From Bugulina stolonifera (taxonomy: Eukaryota; Bryozoa; Gymnolaemata; Cheilostomatida; Bugulidae), in contig OW285191.1 of the NCBI GenBank assembly GCA_935421135.1, positions 11,473,700 through 11,537,699 of the forward strand: a stretch of DNA of 64,000 bases, written 5' to 3'. Every line of letters begins with the position of its first letter. The stretch's first letter is position 1. Below, one piece after another: positions 46,400 to 64,000 of the stretch. The notes under the pieces were generated by a model. That model was not told the DNA's origin, did not search any database, and saw only the letters and a program-made list of their open reading frames with translations. Made by a program: the position numbers and the translations under genes.

Positions 46400-49300
46400 A
46401 CACTATATTGGATATCACGCTTTATTTATTTACTATTATTTTAAATATTTACCGTCTCGATTTATTAATATTAAAATAAATTAGTAATAAAGTACGACAA
46501 GACCGCTAGTCACTAACTCATGATGATTATAATATACATGTACCTGCATTGTAGCTATACATGTAAGTGCATGTAAACTACATGACTGTATACCACCTTT
46601 ACAGTACCAGGACTATTTTAGGATTCATTATCTGGCCTCTACTATTTGCCCAGTGATGGTTGTTGAAGCATGGCATTGCCCTCCCACACAGTGTACAATA
46701 TTCTTAGGCTGCAGATATTATATTTCTCCAATGTGTGGGGTATTTTAGTAAATTTATGGTTAATTCAAAATGTCTAAGATATGGCACATAATAGGAAAAA
46801 TTTGACATTATCTAAAAAGGCATCATTCTGTTCGTACATGCCAATGATGTCTTGCAAATAATGGTATATGAAGCAATACTTTATCATATCACAATTACCA
46901 AGGCAGTTTCATACACTTGTATGTCATGTCTTATATAATACTATTCTTAAATAATTTCTGCTACAAACATGCTTCCAAGGCCTAATCTGTGTACTATGTA
47001 CACATACAAGCCGGCTTAGGCCTACTAGGTTCTCTCCACTGCAATTAGTTATCCTTTAACACTGTCATTGGAACACTAAATTCACGTTTTAAACAGATGT
47101 TAGAAAAGTTTGAAATCCTTTCAGATAAAAGATTTGTTGTAATTTAGCTTGTTTTCTTTTCGGCTTTAGTCACTAAAAATCAAAGTGCCAATATGACTTG
47201 ACTTTTGTCTTCCTTTCCACTATATTGATTTGATGAAATAACGGCCATATTAGTTAAATGGACATGAACTGAAACATCTGCCATTCATTGATGCAGGTTG
47301 TTTCAACTCTATTAAAAGTGACTTTTGCTAATTATAGCTTAGGTAAATAACAAACAAACAAACAAACAATAGGAATTCCTTTCTTTTATCACACCTCTAA
47401 GGATAAACGCTAAAGGCCTGTTAACTTGGAAAAAACAGAATGCATATGAATGCTCCACCTCTAAGTTTGTGGTCTTATGTGTTACTTCTAGAAAATATAA
47501 TAAATTAAAATGCCTTTTGCTGTGCTTCTCATTTTACTGAATTTTGGTTTCGAGTTTAAAACTGTGTCATTATTTATACCCCTGGGCCCTGGGTGGTCTC
47601 AGTTAATAGACTCACTTTGGCCTGTGTTTGTTTGACACGTAATTATTTTTGACATTTTCAATATTATTGCTGCTAGTTAACGTATCGTATATCGTTGGTG
47701 ATTTTATACTGACTAAAATTTGTAAAGGGTGTTTAATTTGCTTTTTGAACTTGTTTGACTATTATATTTGCTGTTAGTATTATATGCCTTTACTATAATA
47801 AGTGCCCATTCCAATAACCATAAGCACCTCTCATACAAATATACACAAGCACACAATATCAAGCCACACATTTGTTTTACTCTTGGGTTTGGATATGTGA
47901 ATCAAACACTGAGCCCTTATGTATGTTTAATCATAGAGCATGGATCTATACAATGAATGTGACAAGATTCAGTAGAATCTTCAAAAAACAGAGTGCGCAG
48001 GCCAGAATTGTAGTCTACATGTAGCTTGAGCAGATTAATTTTTCAAGTAAAATTATTTTTCACTTGTGACACTTACACTTAGCTCATTGCACATTGTGGC
48101 TAGTAGTTTGAGAGTAGTTTTTGTATTTTGCATAGCATTACATAAGTGGGCATAGTCAGCATTAAATAAGTAGGCATAGTCTCTTTTACATGCCTACTAA
48201 TATACTTGTACACGCTATAATGCTGTTTTAGAAAATTTAAATATATTTTCCCTCAACCGACGACATAAATAATGTGTAAGTTAGTAGAAGAGCTTAAGGC
48301 AGAAAATTGCCAAAACTTTGTACCAAAATCTTTTGTCCTGCAAGAGCAGCAATCTCACCTATATTGAAGAAGTGCTGAAAAATTCCTTAACAAAATTAGA
48401 AAGCGCCTCACTAAGCAAGGCCAATAAGGCCAATAAACAAAATATGATTAATAATACAATAACTAAACAAATAAATACATATTAGCATAAAATTTCTGTG
48501 AGCAGTAGAAGTGGTTGAGGAGTTAATTGCCCGCACAGGTGACAGCAGGGGTATCACATTCACCTATATATATAATTTAGTAGGTTTCAGGATCATATGA
48601 TGTTTATCATGGGTTTCTGTTTCATTAGTTGGCAGCCACAAATGTAACTCTATCTTAATAAAAAATGCCACAGTTTGTTTAGCCAATTAATTAGCAGCCT
48701 TAAAATAACAAAACGCTAATTTCTTTCTGAGATTAAAATATGATTTTAAAACTAGAGTGTAGGTTTGTCAAGGGCTAATATTAGTAATCTATCCTGTTAA
48801 TTCTCAACATTTCTCACCTCTCTATTGGTAAATTCTTAATTTTAGGCCAATCTTTAGAAAAATAATTCAAAGCAAAAGCTTCATATTTTGGTACAGGTCT
48901 AGATGGTACTTGTACATTGTTAATCACCTATTGTTTCCAAAGGCAGCTATTTTGAGGTTTTTGCCCTCTTTGATGTAATGGTCTACTACAGTAATTATAT
49001 TTTATAGGATAAATAGACTGTCTATTGTGTTTTCTGGTTGTGTGGTCTTAATCAGTCCAGGATATTCCAGGAGAATACATCATCATCTCCATTTGTGGTT
49101 ATTTACGGCCTTTAATGGGCAGCAGAGTGGTGAATGTACCAAAGCATAGTCCTACTTGTACAATAATAAAAATAATTAGCATAACTTCCAGCATTCAAAA
49201 CTGCATGTATGTTTATTAGAATACAAAAATAGTTACTAAATATAGATTACTGAACTGATATAAAATGAAATTGAAATTTGCGATTCACACTAATTTTGCG

Positions 49301-50050
49301 ACTGAGTAGCACACCCTAACAGCACTTATATGAGGAATTACACAAGTCACAAAGTAATATAGAATATATAATATTGTAACCAGTGCAACATATTACAGCA
49401 GTTGGTAAAAATATACTACGACATGTACATGTATATATTATATTATGTACAAGTGTAATACCCTAATAAAATTATTCTATTATAGATTATATGGTATGCA
49501 GGCTACATGTAAGCCCCCTACTCAAAGGTTTGCTATTACTGTAGTTATCCCCCCCCCCCTAATTAGTACTTTTATTGATGTTATACCAACTGTGACACAG
49601 TGTTTACTGTATTGTGATGTCAGCAGAATCTAGGCAGGCAGTGTTTCTTTTGCTCATCATCTAATACTGCTTCAGTGTAGCACTGCGTTGTTACATAAAG
49701 GTATGGCATTTATTTCATATACATGTACGTACACAATACGCATACAGTTTCTGTAAAACATTGCATCAGTGATAAATCAGTAGCCCTATAATAGCCTAAG
49801 CATACAGTATATGGTTATAGGCCTGCTGATGGGCATACACTGTACATGAATGCTTTGTAATGATATTATAGTGTAGCTTACAACCTTCAAATTAATATTT
49901 TTTATAATATTTATTGTATCACTTTGTGATGTATTATTTATCCTACATTATTGTCTATCATAGTACTTACTAATTACACAAAACTACCCATAAAATCTGC
50001 TGCTATTATAAAATCTATTTGTGCAAAAATAATTCACTATCATAATAACT
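46400..50050. other. Intergenic spacer between legumain and the SIX gene
   Basis: About 3.6 kb of AT-rich DNA. I see no convincing exon, RNA gene or bounded transposon, only short open frames. Long spacers beside developmental transcription factors often hold enhancers, but nothing here identifies one. Confidence 0.4.
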
Positions 50051-50329
50051 TTTGTTTTGACTTAAGCTCCGCCCATCTACATCCTGCTATTCCTTCACTT
50101 GATCTACAGAGTATAAATTACAATCCATAAGAACTGTGAGCTTACTTGTCAGGTAGCGAATCACATGATTGGGTGAAGTAGAACAGAGGTAGCCTATAAA
50201 TCAGGTAATAAACAGCTGTGTGTTGTAATGATGTTAGTTTATAACAGATAGTAGATAGTAGTTAGTAAGCCAATGTGTTCACAACAGACTAGTAGTCCAG
50301 TTCTACTAACTGATTAAGTACTCACTCAT

Positions 50330-50369
50330 TGGCAGCCTCGGCAGCACATTTGTAAATCTTAGCGAACAG
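50330..50369 (+). promoter_or_regulatory. Candidate non-coding first exon end and donor of the SIX gene
   Basis: Sequence ending GCGAACAG/GTAAAG (donor after about 50369) can splice to TATTTTAAG/GTGAGG near 50981, placing the start codon 160 nt into the second exon. Suggestive only. Confidence 0.35.
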
Positions 50370-51141
50370 GTAAAGTTGACACAGTTATATAATATTCTTG
50401 TATTATAGCTGTGTTAACCAGTAATCAGTTTATTTTGTATTTAAAAGTACAAAACATAAAATAATATGCGAGCAGTATGTTTGCCTGTGTCCCAACTGCT
50501 TTTGGTTTTGAACATTTTAGTTTATAATAAATTTCTAGAATAGAGTTTGAAAGTGCCTGAGTAACTGATGGTGACTTTTTTAACATGCTTTGTTTACAAA
50601 TTTATCTTACGTTATTCACAATATTTTATTTATTTTGGGACAATCTTAATACAATTGTAGCCTGGGTTCTTGAGTGGAGTGTAAAACTCAAAATAGAAAA
50701 TTCACAGATGAATTATTTTGTAACAGTAATGTAGATTGGCGATGTAATTGTATTATTTATTTTACGTTATCCACAATATTTCATTTGTTGACATTATTAC
50801 CAGTTATGTGATATCATCATATTACTATTGATAGTCAAAACTTATAATAAATTGATGGTTAATACTAGAAAAATGACAACCACATTGAAATTGTATCTAT
50901 TTGCAACCCATGGTTTCCTGGATGGGTGAAGGATTGTGTAATAAAAGATTATTTATGCTTTTATTATTATTTTTATTTTAAGGTGAGGCTTAGCAACCTA
51001 AGTATAGCAACTGATGACACATAAACTCAGACAAACTAATTGTATCTAAGGATCAAATTTGTTAACTGACAGTAGACTCTACCCTGGTAAGACAGACAAA
51101 CAAACAGACTAGCCAAAAGAGGCAGCACAAGGAGAGATAAT

Positions 51142-55500
<4,359 letters not shown>

Positions 55501-58500
55501 CAATAATACCTGCTTCTTGAAGCATATATATTACTTAGACATACAGTGCTCATGTCTATGTAGGCATGTAATGTTTTTAATGTTCTGAAGTTTTTTGGAT
55601 AAATTTTCATCTTTGCTAATGATAGTGGGCAGGCTCATTTCTGTGAATTTTTCTTTATATCTGAGAAATGAAATGAAACATACGAACCGAAATTTTCTGG
55701 GGAGAATTAAAACACTCTCTTTATGAGTTCAGCAGCGGAGCTGTTTTATTTGGAAACTACTATTATTAGAAACATCATTTTATTTTTAAGACGAGTAACA
55801 TAGGCTACCTAACACACACATTTGTATATATTCTATTTTAGCCTTCTATAATTTTATTTATGTACTTATATTTTATTCAACATTCTGAATTATAAAACAA
55901 TACCGACAATCATTTCCAAAGCATACCGTTAATAAAACAATTCATTTGAAATCTGACTTTTATTCTATTGTAAATCTGACTCTATTGTTTATATTTGCTC
56001 TAAAAAGTGTGTTTTATAACTCATGCCGGTAGTACAAGCAGTCTGCTAGTCTCCTTCTTGTGGACATTACAATATTTGTCAAAAAATTCACAAAGCTTTG
56101 TAAACTATAAATATTATACAGTTTAAATATTAAAACATCAAACTAACAATTTGTTAGCAGTGAATAAATACTACATGGATATCAGCTCGTCTGTTTCCAA
56201 ATATTGTAGAGAATGGTGCCAGCTACTCAGTTTACAGGTGACTTTACTCTGTAGGCTGTTGTTTAGTTAGGATAGGTGGAAGGGAATACAAAGGTATATG
56301 TATGTACATAGCATCATGTTACAGACTATCACTAGCAAATGCAGTATTGAGAGTTTGTTTTATTGACCCAAAGCTTAAAAAATGACAGTAGTCAATAGCT
56401 TATGCAAATAGCTGCTTGTTCCAATACAGAAACAGCAGCTGCTATTAAGGCATCATTACAAGCAACTTAACTGAATTTATAAAGTATAATAATGTATAAT
56501 TTAATACACATGTTGAATCTAAACATTTTGTGGATTCATGTAAAATAATTTTTAATTAATTAATAACGCAATGAAATATTATGTAATATAATAGGCCTTG
56601 ACTATCAATAGCTTTTTTTTCACAACCTAATATACTAACTGGAAACAACTCTATAATTGACGGTCTATTTTGTGTTGCATATAGAATTAAAAAATGATCT
56701 TAAAAACAAAACTTAAAAATTCTTTTAAACCATGTAGACTATATCCTATAATTTTTATATACATGATTGTACATTAATTTATTGTGTTAAAGTGATAATC
56801 CTGCTTAGAAAAACTACTAATGAGATTAATCTAGATGTTACATGGATCTCCCCTGCACAAAGTTTATAACAAGATAATGAAACTTTTTTTTATTTATACA
56901 CTTAAAAAATTTATTGAGCTAAAATAAATATTGATTTAAATCAAAATAATAGTCTGCATGCTGTAGTACTAAATACATGCTCTATGTATTTGATGTGCTA
57001 AGTGCAGCATTGGCAGCACAAACAGCTAGCAATTACTGTTACATAGAGCATCGTCAACTTTATGGTGCAATAAATATTTCAACACAGTTTTATTTCAGTA
57101 AAAGTTCACATGAAAGATCCACATTCCGCAAGCCTTTGCTATGGCTTTCTCACAATAGTTTTACTATACTATATTTCAGTTATACTTACAGTAAAATTAT
57201 TTTTTCAAAATCTCGAATTCACAACAGCTATAACTTATAATTTAAATAATAGTTGCACAAAATAAGCCTCTATACTCTACACACATAGCACAAAAATAAT
57301 ATGTTGGTGAGTTATCAGTTTGCTGAAGAAGACCAAGATTTTTTCATTTTTTATTTTGTGCCGTACATGAGCAGTTGCAGAGATAATAGTAACAAGTAGC
57401 AAGTATCATGTAACTCCTTCTAAGAAGATATAAATTTGCTATTTTGTTGCCACATTCAAAGGGCCCGTTGGAGAAACGTGAGCCATGAGTGCTGCATCAG
57501 CAAATATTGATCCTCGTGGAAATATATTTATAATCTTCTTAAATTGGTGATATCCCATGGATAAACATATTAATAGTTGGTAAATATATAGACTATACTG
57601 CTCTTGTGTAGTAAAACCATGAGCTAAAATATGCAAAACAGGTACATGAAGTAGGTAGGAGTTTAATATACCTAAAATCCTGTATTACATGACTGGTTGA
57701 AGCTGGTTTCAGTAAATCAGTTAATCTCATCTACATGAATGTGTGAGTTGTTAAGTTTTAAAAGCAGTTTTTACTAGCTTTACTTATTATAACTGTTAGA
57801 AAGTAGGTTTAATAACTGAATAATAATAAAAAGGCATAATTTTAAGCCTACTATCCAAAGGTTGCCTAGTCTGCAGAAAATTACTTCAGATTTTGGTCTA
57901 TGATTTTCTTACACATGCAATATATTATGCGCTACATTGCATACTCGTGTGTATTATAATAAAAAACAATGTGTTTTGAACCCAGCTGATACATGTAGTA
58001 ATAAAAAATATTGCATATTCTAATATGTATTACTGACAAAAGTACAGATAATAAATCTAAACTGTACATGCATGCATGTTGATGAAAAAATTACACATAA
58101 AGTACTCACTGGTTTGTCAGATTATTAAAATACAAATAAATAAATTGGTTAAAAATTGTACCATTATATTATTTCATTGCTCAATGATTTCAGGTCATCA
58201 GGGCTTTCGCGAAAATGATGAACCAATTCTACAATTGTGATGAAATATTTTATATAAATGCATCTATGCGGTATATAAGCCTATAATGCAATGTACTATA
58301 AAATATATAGGTTACTATTGCAAGCCTAGTATTTTCTACATGTATGCATGTATATAATATTATGGATACCACCATTGTACATATATATTGTACAGCAGTA
58401 TGTTCAAATACAATTAATGTTAATAATATTATATGGACAATATTCATGCCTAAATAACAAACAACATCCAAAATGCATATTTAAAGGTAGCCAGCTTATA

Positions 58501-60780
58501 CATACAGTATACTGTACATTTTTAATACCATGTAGTTCGTGTAAAATAATGCGTCATACATGTACCAGTGTATTTGCTAATGTAGAATAGATATCTACAT
58601 GTACATAATATATCATATATTATCATCTTGCATTATTTTGTATCTTCCATGTAACTAATAATGAGCACATCCCTATCTGACATAATAGTATAGCTTGAAC
58701 AAACACTTGCACACAAAGGTCATGTTGACTGAGTGACAGGGTAGAGTGTGTGGCATGTTATAGCAAGTAACCTGACACCCTATAGCAAGTGTTTGGTGTC
58801 AAGCTTTGAACACTGCAGTATGGTGTACATCCACCTACACGTAAATCCAAATTGGGCGTACACTAACCATGTTGTGATACCTTATTGAAATAAGGTTTGG
58901 TTGTGAAAATCAGACATAACAAGATTTCCTTCTTTTTAAAGAGTCATATTTTAATGTTTTTTATTGTTAGGGCATCTATCCATAAATTGTATTTAACAAA
59001 CTTCGGAAGCTGAAGCTTCTACATATTATTATATGAGTGACAGGAGCTAGGTTGTGGGTGGAAGGGTTCACCTTCCACATCAGAAGTGTCTGAGAGTCGA
59101 ACTCCTTGGTCTACAAATCAGCAAGTTAGCCACTACACCGTCCTCTCAGTTGAAGAGGCTGTTCCCAAAACTATTAAATCAATTTTGTCATGATCAGGAC
59201 ATAAATCTCTCACATTAGCCTTAATTTTGGTGAATGGTGAGGACCGGTGTAGGGCTAAATTTAATGACATTTAATTCCACGGAGAATGAAACAGTCAAGT
59301 TAACTTGAGACTTTCAAGTGTTTACATAGATGCAAAATAAATTAGAACTTTTTAAGTAGCAGCAATAGAATATTTGAATTTATATTTATAAGCAACACAA
59401 TTATCAATAGTTAGTAAATGTAAAACAAAGATGTTGAATCTATTTGTTCGTATAAAATTATAATCCGATGATACGCTCTTCGTATTCGTAATTATATTAT
59501 AATTACAATGATGTGTCCACTGCTGCTGTAAGCAATGTAATATTATGTTTCTTATTCCGCTTTTGTCATCTTATAATAATGTAACCATAACCCCACTATC
59601 ATGTTTGATTGTAGCATCAACATTTCCACACTACCTGTACATGTATCATTACAATATCCATGCATGGCATAATTCTGTTTATCATATAACTTATGTAACT
59701 ATGTACATGTAAACTGACAGGTTGAGAGATGAAGTCATTACAATCAGGACAGTTGAAAGTGTGCACCCAGCTATTTTGTATTGATAATAACTTCCTAGAA
59801 CAAATGGATTCAGGAATTATAGAGTTGTCGCCCCAACCAAGTGGAAATTTCATGGGCACACAACTTCTGCATTAGAACAAAGACTGACCAGTTTTACGCT
59901 GTGGTGTCTGTCAATTATCATTGGTTTACTGGACAATAATATTTAATTTTCTAGCACCAGAACACATGCAGACTTGCCAAAACCATGACCATGTTGTTGT
60001 TATATTGTTCGCAAGTTCCATCCCTCCTGGTTCTGCACCTACACTGTGATAACGGTAATGTTAGTGGCAGTGGAACTTTGTTCATACATACAATGTAGAC
60101 CTAGTCTGTCCTCCTTTTGTCCTGTAACCAGTGTTTGTAATGGAACAGTTTCAGGGTAGTGCCTATCACAGTGAATAGGCTAACCAAAATTCAAAATGTG
60201 GAGTTGTCCTTTCCTTACATAGCTAGGAGAGGATAACTTCTTTCATCAATATAATCTTATAGGTTATGACATTGTTAGCTTATATACCAATATGAATAAG
60301 GCACACCTAAGCCGCTGGAATATGCAATACTACCTATATATTTTCAGTCTACCATCTACTAAATATACACAACATAATTTTATACATGCATCGTGGTGGT
60401 TAGTGAATTATTAATCTCCAAAATATAAATAAGAGGTAGGCCTACAAGGTGCATGTATACTGGAGACTGGAAGTTTATTTGCAGAAGACAAAATATTAAT
60501 TCACACAGTGTAATGAAATTGGTAGCCGTTAAGGTAAGTTCCACAATTTAAAACACTATTAAATACAAGACTATAATATAATATAAAAGATAATATGACC
60601 CAGTTAGAGAAATTTATGTATTTCCATGGCATATGTACATGCATCCTCAAATTTGGCAATGTTTTGAACACATTATATAATTTTATACAAAATTTTTCTA
60701 TCTATATATACTAGTGATACTGTAACCCTGCTAACTATGCATCTCGAGAATTTTGAACTCATTTTATGACCCATTCGGTA
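55501..60780. other. Intergenic spacer, convergent 3' ends
   Basis: About 5.3 kb between the SIX gene (+) and the receptor-like gene (-). It contains poly-T/A stretches, a small inverted repeat at about 58692-58807 (AACACTTGC/GCAAGTGTT arms) and a tRNA-like fragment at 59080-59152. No coding exon recognised. Confidence 0.45.
59080..59152 (-). repeat. tRNA-like SINE fragment
   Basis: On the minus strand GGTGTAGTGGCTAAC (A-box-like) is followed 33 bases later by GAGTTCGACTC (B-box-like). The acceptor arms do not pair well, so a SINE or tRNA relic rather than a tRNA gene. Confidence 0.4.
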
Positions 60781-60801
60781 CGTCTACATGTAGACACAAG
60801 T

Positions 60802-63491
60802 TTATTGTTTCTGCTGAGACTGTAAGCTGGATATTACCATCTCACCTAGATTGCAGGTAGTCGGCTCACTCTTAATGAACTGTGCCAGCAGAACCTGCTC
60901 GATGACGACTTTATTAAACTCTTTGGCCTGATTTATTAGTTGTGTCAGATTCATTAGTTGACTTATATTCTCATCTTTCAACTGTTGAACTGCTCCGTCG
61001 TATAGCTTCTTCACGACATGGTATTGTTCAAACATGGCACCTGGGCAAGAAAATTGGACGCACTGATAATAATAAAACCTCGTTGAATCTGAAACAATAA
61101 TATCATGAATAAATGAAGTAAACTGCTAAAAACTAAATGGTGCTAAGGCATAATTTTGTAATATTAATTGAGTGTAGGAGACTCACCAGAACTCTGAAAG
61201 AAACAGAGAGATTTCAGGTGTTCAAACCCCGTTGGAGATAGTCCTAGTGCGTTGATCTCTTTCAGTAGTGCTTTCAGGTACATCACCTGATCCATCAGCC
61301 TGCTATCCCAACGTAATCTTGGTACACTATTCATTAGTGTTTCTGCAATAGTCATATAAACTGATGAATGTTTTATAGCAATAAAATATTTTTATCTCGT
61401 TCAGCTCTGATATGTGCATATAAACATTTATAATGAACACAACAAATGTACACTGTTTAAACGTATTTTTGGATCATGAAAAATTGAGAAAATGTGCTGC
61501 CCTGTTTTCAACCATGCATCTTAAGAATGCCGAGTAGTCTAGTAGGCTACATTATCTGGCAGATCTTCATCAAATAATAATATACATGTACTATCCATGT
61601 GCTGAATAATGTAAACATGCGCCTTTCAAAAAGACGGGTTAGATATGAGGGAACTCTCTAAGGCTTTAGCAAGGGTTCTACTTGCCTGACTTGATGTGCC
61701 GTCAGCTTTCTGTGTAAATGAGGGAAGTTAAATAGGCAAGTGATATTCATGATATTCTATCATCTGCTGAGATGGCAATCCACTCACCCAGGTTGATCTC
61801 TACTTGCAACTGTGCCGAACTGGCAACAAAGAGCTGACACCAGTTCACCTGCACTAGTGTCTGGCTGTCTGGCTGGGTTAGAGTGCAGGCAGTCAACTTG
61901 TCCTCTAGCCATTCTACCACTCTGGTGAACACTCTCCTACATGGTGTAGATAGAAATAAACCAAACCATGCATTATATAGTCATCTTCTTCAACTTTTGT
62001 ACGTTGTTTGCGCCTACTTCATGTACATTGTACATTATGTGAATAAACCTAATGAATAATAAATAATTTTATTTTATTAAGTCTAGAAAGAGGAATAGAA
62101 TATCATACTAGCCTAGCCTCAGTGGATTAAAATATCATACTAACTTAGCCTCAGTGAATTAGATTATCTAGCCTAACCTAGCCTCAGATTCTTGATTAAT
62201 CTGCCACTCTCTATAAATGCCAATACTTTCTTCGTGTAGGTCACGCTGTATAGTAGGCAGTTGGAATGACTTCTGGTGCACTGGTTCCTGTGAATAGGGT
62301 GCTAATATTCCAAACTGTAAGCTGTGTGTGGTTTTATCAGGATATGTGTAGGGCTGTAATCTGCAGCAATAAGACATGAACTTTCACCTTTCTATCAGTG
62401 CTTTTCCGTGCTTCGAATTTTGCTTCGTATTTAGCTTCGTATTTAAAATACGAAGGATGGAATTGGCCCAAAATACGTATTTCCTGACCTTCGTAGGAGC
62501 AAGCTCCTTCGACCGCGAGACTTCGTATTTCCGAAAATACGTTGGGATTTTTGTTGCTTCGTAGGATGGAAGTGCCATCCTTCGAAGCTAATGTACAAGT
62601 ACTAGTTAGTAGTACACTATCTTTGGCTGGCGCAATAGTATTCACGCTTGAATAACTGCTTGCTGATAACGACATTATGGTTATGACGTCAGTTTGGCTG
62701 TGCGCTCCTTGTTGCGGTTGAATTCACATTAGACAACGCATAGCTATTTTTAACTCATGAGGTTATTGTACTATGATGTCATAGGCGGGAAAACTTAAAT
62801 GCGTTTGCCACAAAACAGTTGAACAATATACGAAGCATGGAATTAGACTGGAATGGAGCTTCGAAGGGTGAAACAACTCCCTTCGAAGGAAAATACGAAG
62901 CATGGAAAAGCACTGTATGATAGGATAGAAAACACCTCTTTTGCTAGTTGATAGCCTGTGGTCATTCATTTTTAACGAATATCTGACTCAACTTTCCCCT
63001 GGTCCTATTACAGAAATACATTACAAACAGATAAAGTTCATGAAGTTGCATTCAAATCTGTTTTCTCCTTTTAAAATTTAAATCATGAATAAATCTAGGA
63101 GTTTGCACTGCAAAGAGCTTGATCAATAATTATTATAAATAAACCTTTCAAAGCCAAAGGGTAACATGGCTATTCTCATTACTTCAGTATTTTAGACCTG
63201 CTTCCATTAGGCCAGTTCATTTTCATCACAGGTTAAAGCAGACTGTAAAATACTTCTGTTTTTTTAGTCAGAGGGAAGCAGATACAACTTTATATGAATT
63301 CACACAGGCAAGATCTCCACAAGCTTGAGATACATGTTTCATAAACCTAGTCTAATCACCTTTTTCATGAAGTACAAGCAGCTAAAGAAGACAATACTTG
63401 GGTTTACTTACTGTGTGTCAAATTCTAATTCTCCAGTAAAAGATAGGGGTCTGGTAGGCAGAGGTGAAAGACAATAATCAACAGCATCCAT
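60802..63491 (-). CDS. Nuclear-receptor ligand-binding-domain protein, no DNA-binding domain seen
   Basis: Minus-strand exons: 63491-63412, 62360-62178, 61936-61788, 61342-61187, 61040-60802. They total 807 nt, 268 residues, phases 2, 2, 1, 1. Residues 1-75 are unique. RRVFTRVVEWLEDKL and VNWCQLFVASSAQLQ (about 88-132) match helices 3-5 of NR2-type receptors, MDQVMYLKALLKEINALGLS the helix 7-8 region, and VVIEQVLLAQFI plus LGEMVI (254-259) helices 10-12, the last an AF-2-like motif. No C4 zinc-finger exon is found to 64000, and an in-frame TAG lies about 55 bases above the ATG. It could act as a dimerising co-regulator, or a DNA-binding exon may lie beyond the window. The stop codon overlaps an AATAAA. 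Confidence 0.8.
62396..62915. mobile_element. hAT-like MITE in intron 1 of the receptor gene, 520 bp
   Basis: Ends CAGTGCTTTTCCGTGCTTCG and the complement of GAAGCATGGAAAAGCACTG form TIRs of about 20 bp with one mismatch. The interior repeats the word CTTCGTATTT and its complement many times, so it can fold back on itself. An 8-bp duplication is not clear. No coding frame. Confidence 0.7.
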
Positions 63492-63894
63492 ATTGATTTC
63501 TCTCGAACTGAGGATATAGCAGCCTTTCCTGGCGTAGAGCTAGCAGGAGAATGACTTGATCTGAATCTACAGCTTTATAATCCTCTGTCTATATTATAAT
63601 TCAATGCCAGCTTTGCACAGCTACTAAAACTGTACAGGTGGAGATGATTTCTCTTTCTGGTATAACAGTAGAATGGTGACAGTGAAACTACCACCTTTAC
63701 TTTCATTATCCAGCTGGTAGAGGGCAAGGTAGACATGTAAACAGTTAGTGCAATTCAGGTAACAATCAGCCTATCAGTTCAGTGAGTGGAATTTTTCATA
63801 CAGCACAAGGTAGCCATAATAAGAGAGGTGCCGGGTGTGCAGTTCGCTCAGAGCATGTCTTCTGTTCACTGGTGAAGCTTTCTCTTTAGGTTGC

Positions 63895-63985
63895 TGAGCT
63901 GGTGTATTGGTTGCATGATCACTGTGCTAGGTGATTAGGTGCCGTAGAGGCCCCGGGTTCAAACCCCAGTCAGAGACTGGTATTT
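63895..63985 (+). repeat. tRNA-like sequence, probable SINE head
   Basis: An A-box-like TGGTGTATTGG and a strong B box GGGTTCAAACCCC lie in tRNA order. The intervening arms do not fold cleanly. Its 3' part is cut by the window end. Confidence 0.4.
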
Positions 63986-64000
63986 TCATAAATTTGAAAC

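Overview
This is an AT-rich metazoan nuclear window. Its genes are split by introns of roughly 0.1 to 4 kb, mostly GT-AG, and it contains a SIX-family homeobox gene, a nuclear-receptor ligand-binding domain, a vesicular cysteine protease (legumain) and many small DNA transposons and retroelements. A SIX gene and a nuclear-receptor domain together place it inside the animals. The compact genes and the PAN plus C-type-lectin secreted proteins suggest a non-bilaterian such as a sponge, but that is inference and no sequence here proves the phylum.

From 1 to about 36000 lies a lectin cluster. Four tandem + strand genes (CDS 3532-7923, 22514-24869, 29754-31680, 33680-35592) and one inverted copy (17077 down to 9941) share one architecture: a 69-nt signal-peptide exon, a PAN/apple exon, and two exons that together make one C-type lectin domain (CTLD). 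Intron phases are identical (0, 1, 1) in all five. I rebuilt every exon by hand and all totals are in frame, giving predicted secreted proteins of 243-247 residues. The four + strand genes also share a conserved upstream block ending in a GTAAGG splice donor, so each has a non-coding first exon. A larger duplication (about 226-5450 against 17262-23480) preserves pre-insertion sites that date several transposons. The last intron of the inverted gene is swollen by two 5'-truncated R4/Dong-like non-LTR retrotransposons sitting at TAA repeats. Between lectin genes 2 and 3, a 1.9-kb LTR element (TRIM type) with two LTRs that look identical is nested in a long-TIR DNA element.

From 37000 to 64000 is ordinary genic sequence: an unrecognised lysine-rich repeat protein with a C-terminal Cys4 knuckle (37274-38629), an 11-exon legumain (39832-46126), a 5-exon SIX1/2-class homeobox gene (51142-55500), and on the minus strand a 5-exon nuclear-receptor-like gene (63491 down to 60802) in which I can see a ligand-binding domain but no DNA-binding zinc fingers. 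I see no sign that the four work together.

The closest thing to a 'system' is the lectin cluster: five secreted PAN-CTLD proteins that differ in the EPN sugar/Ca2+ motif while keeping the scaffold, as expected for diversifying recognition molecules. Function is inferred only from domain families.
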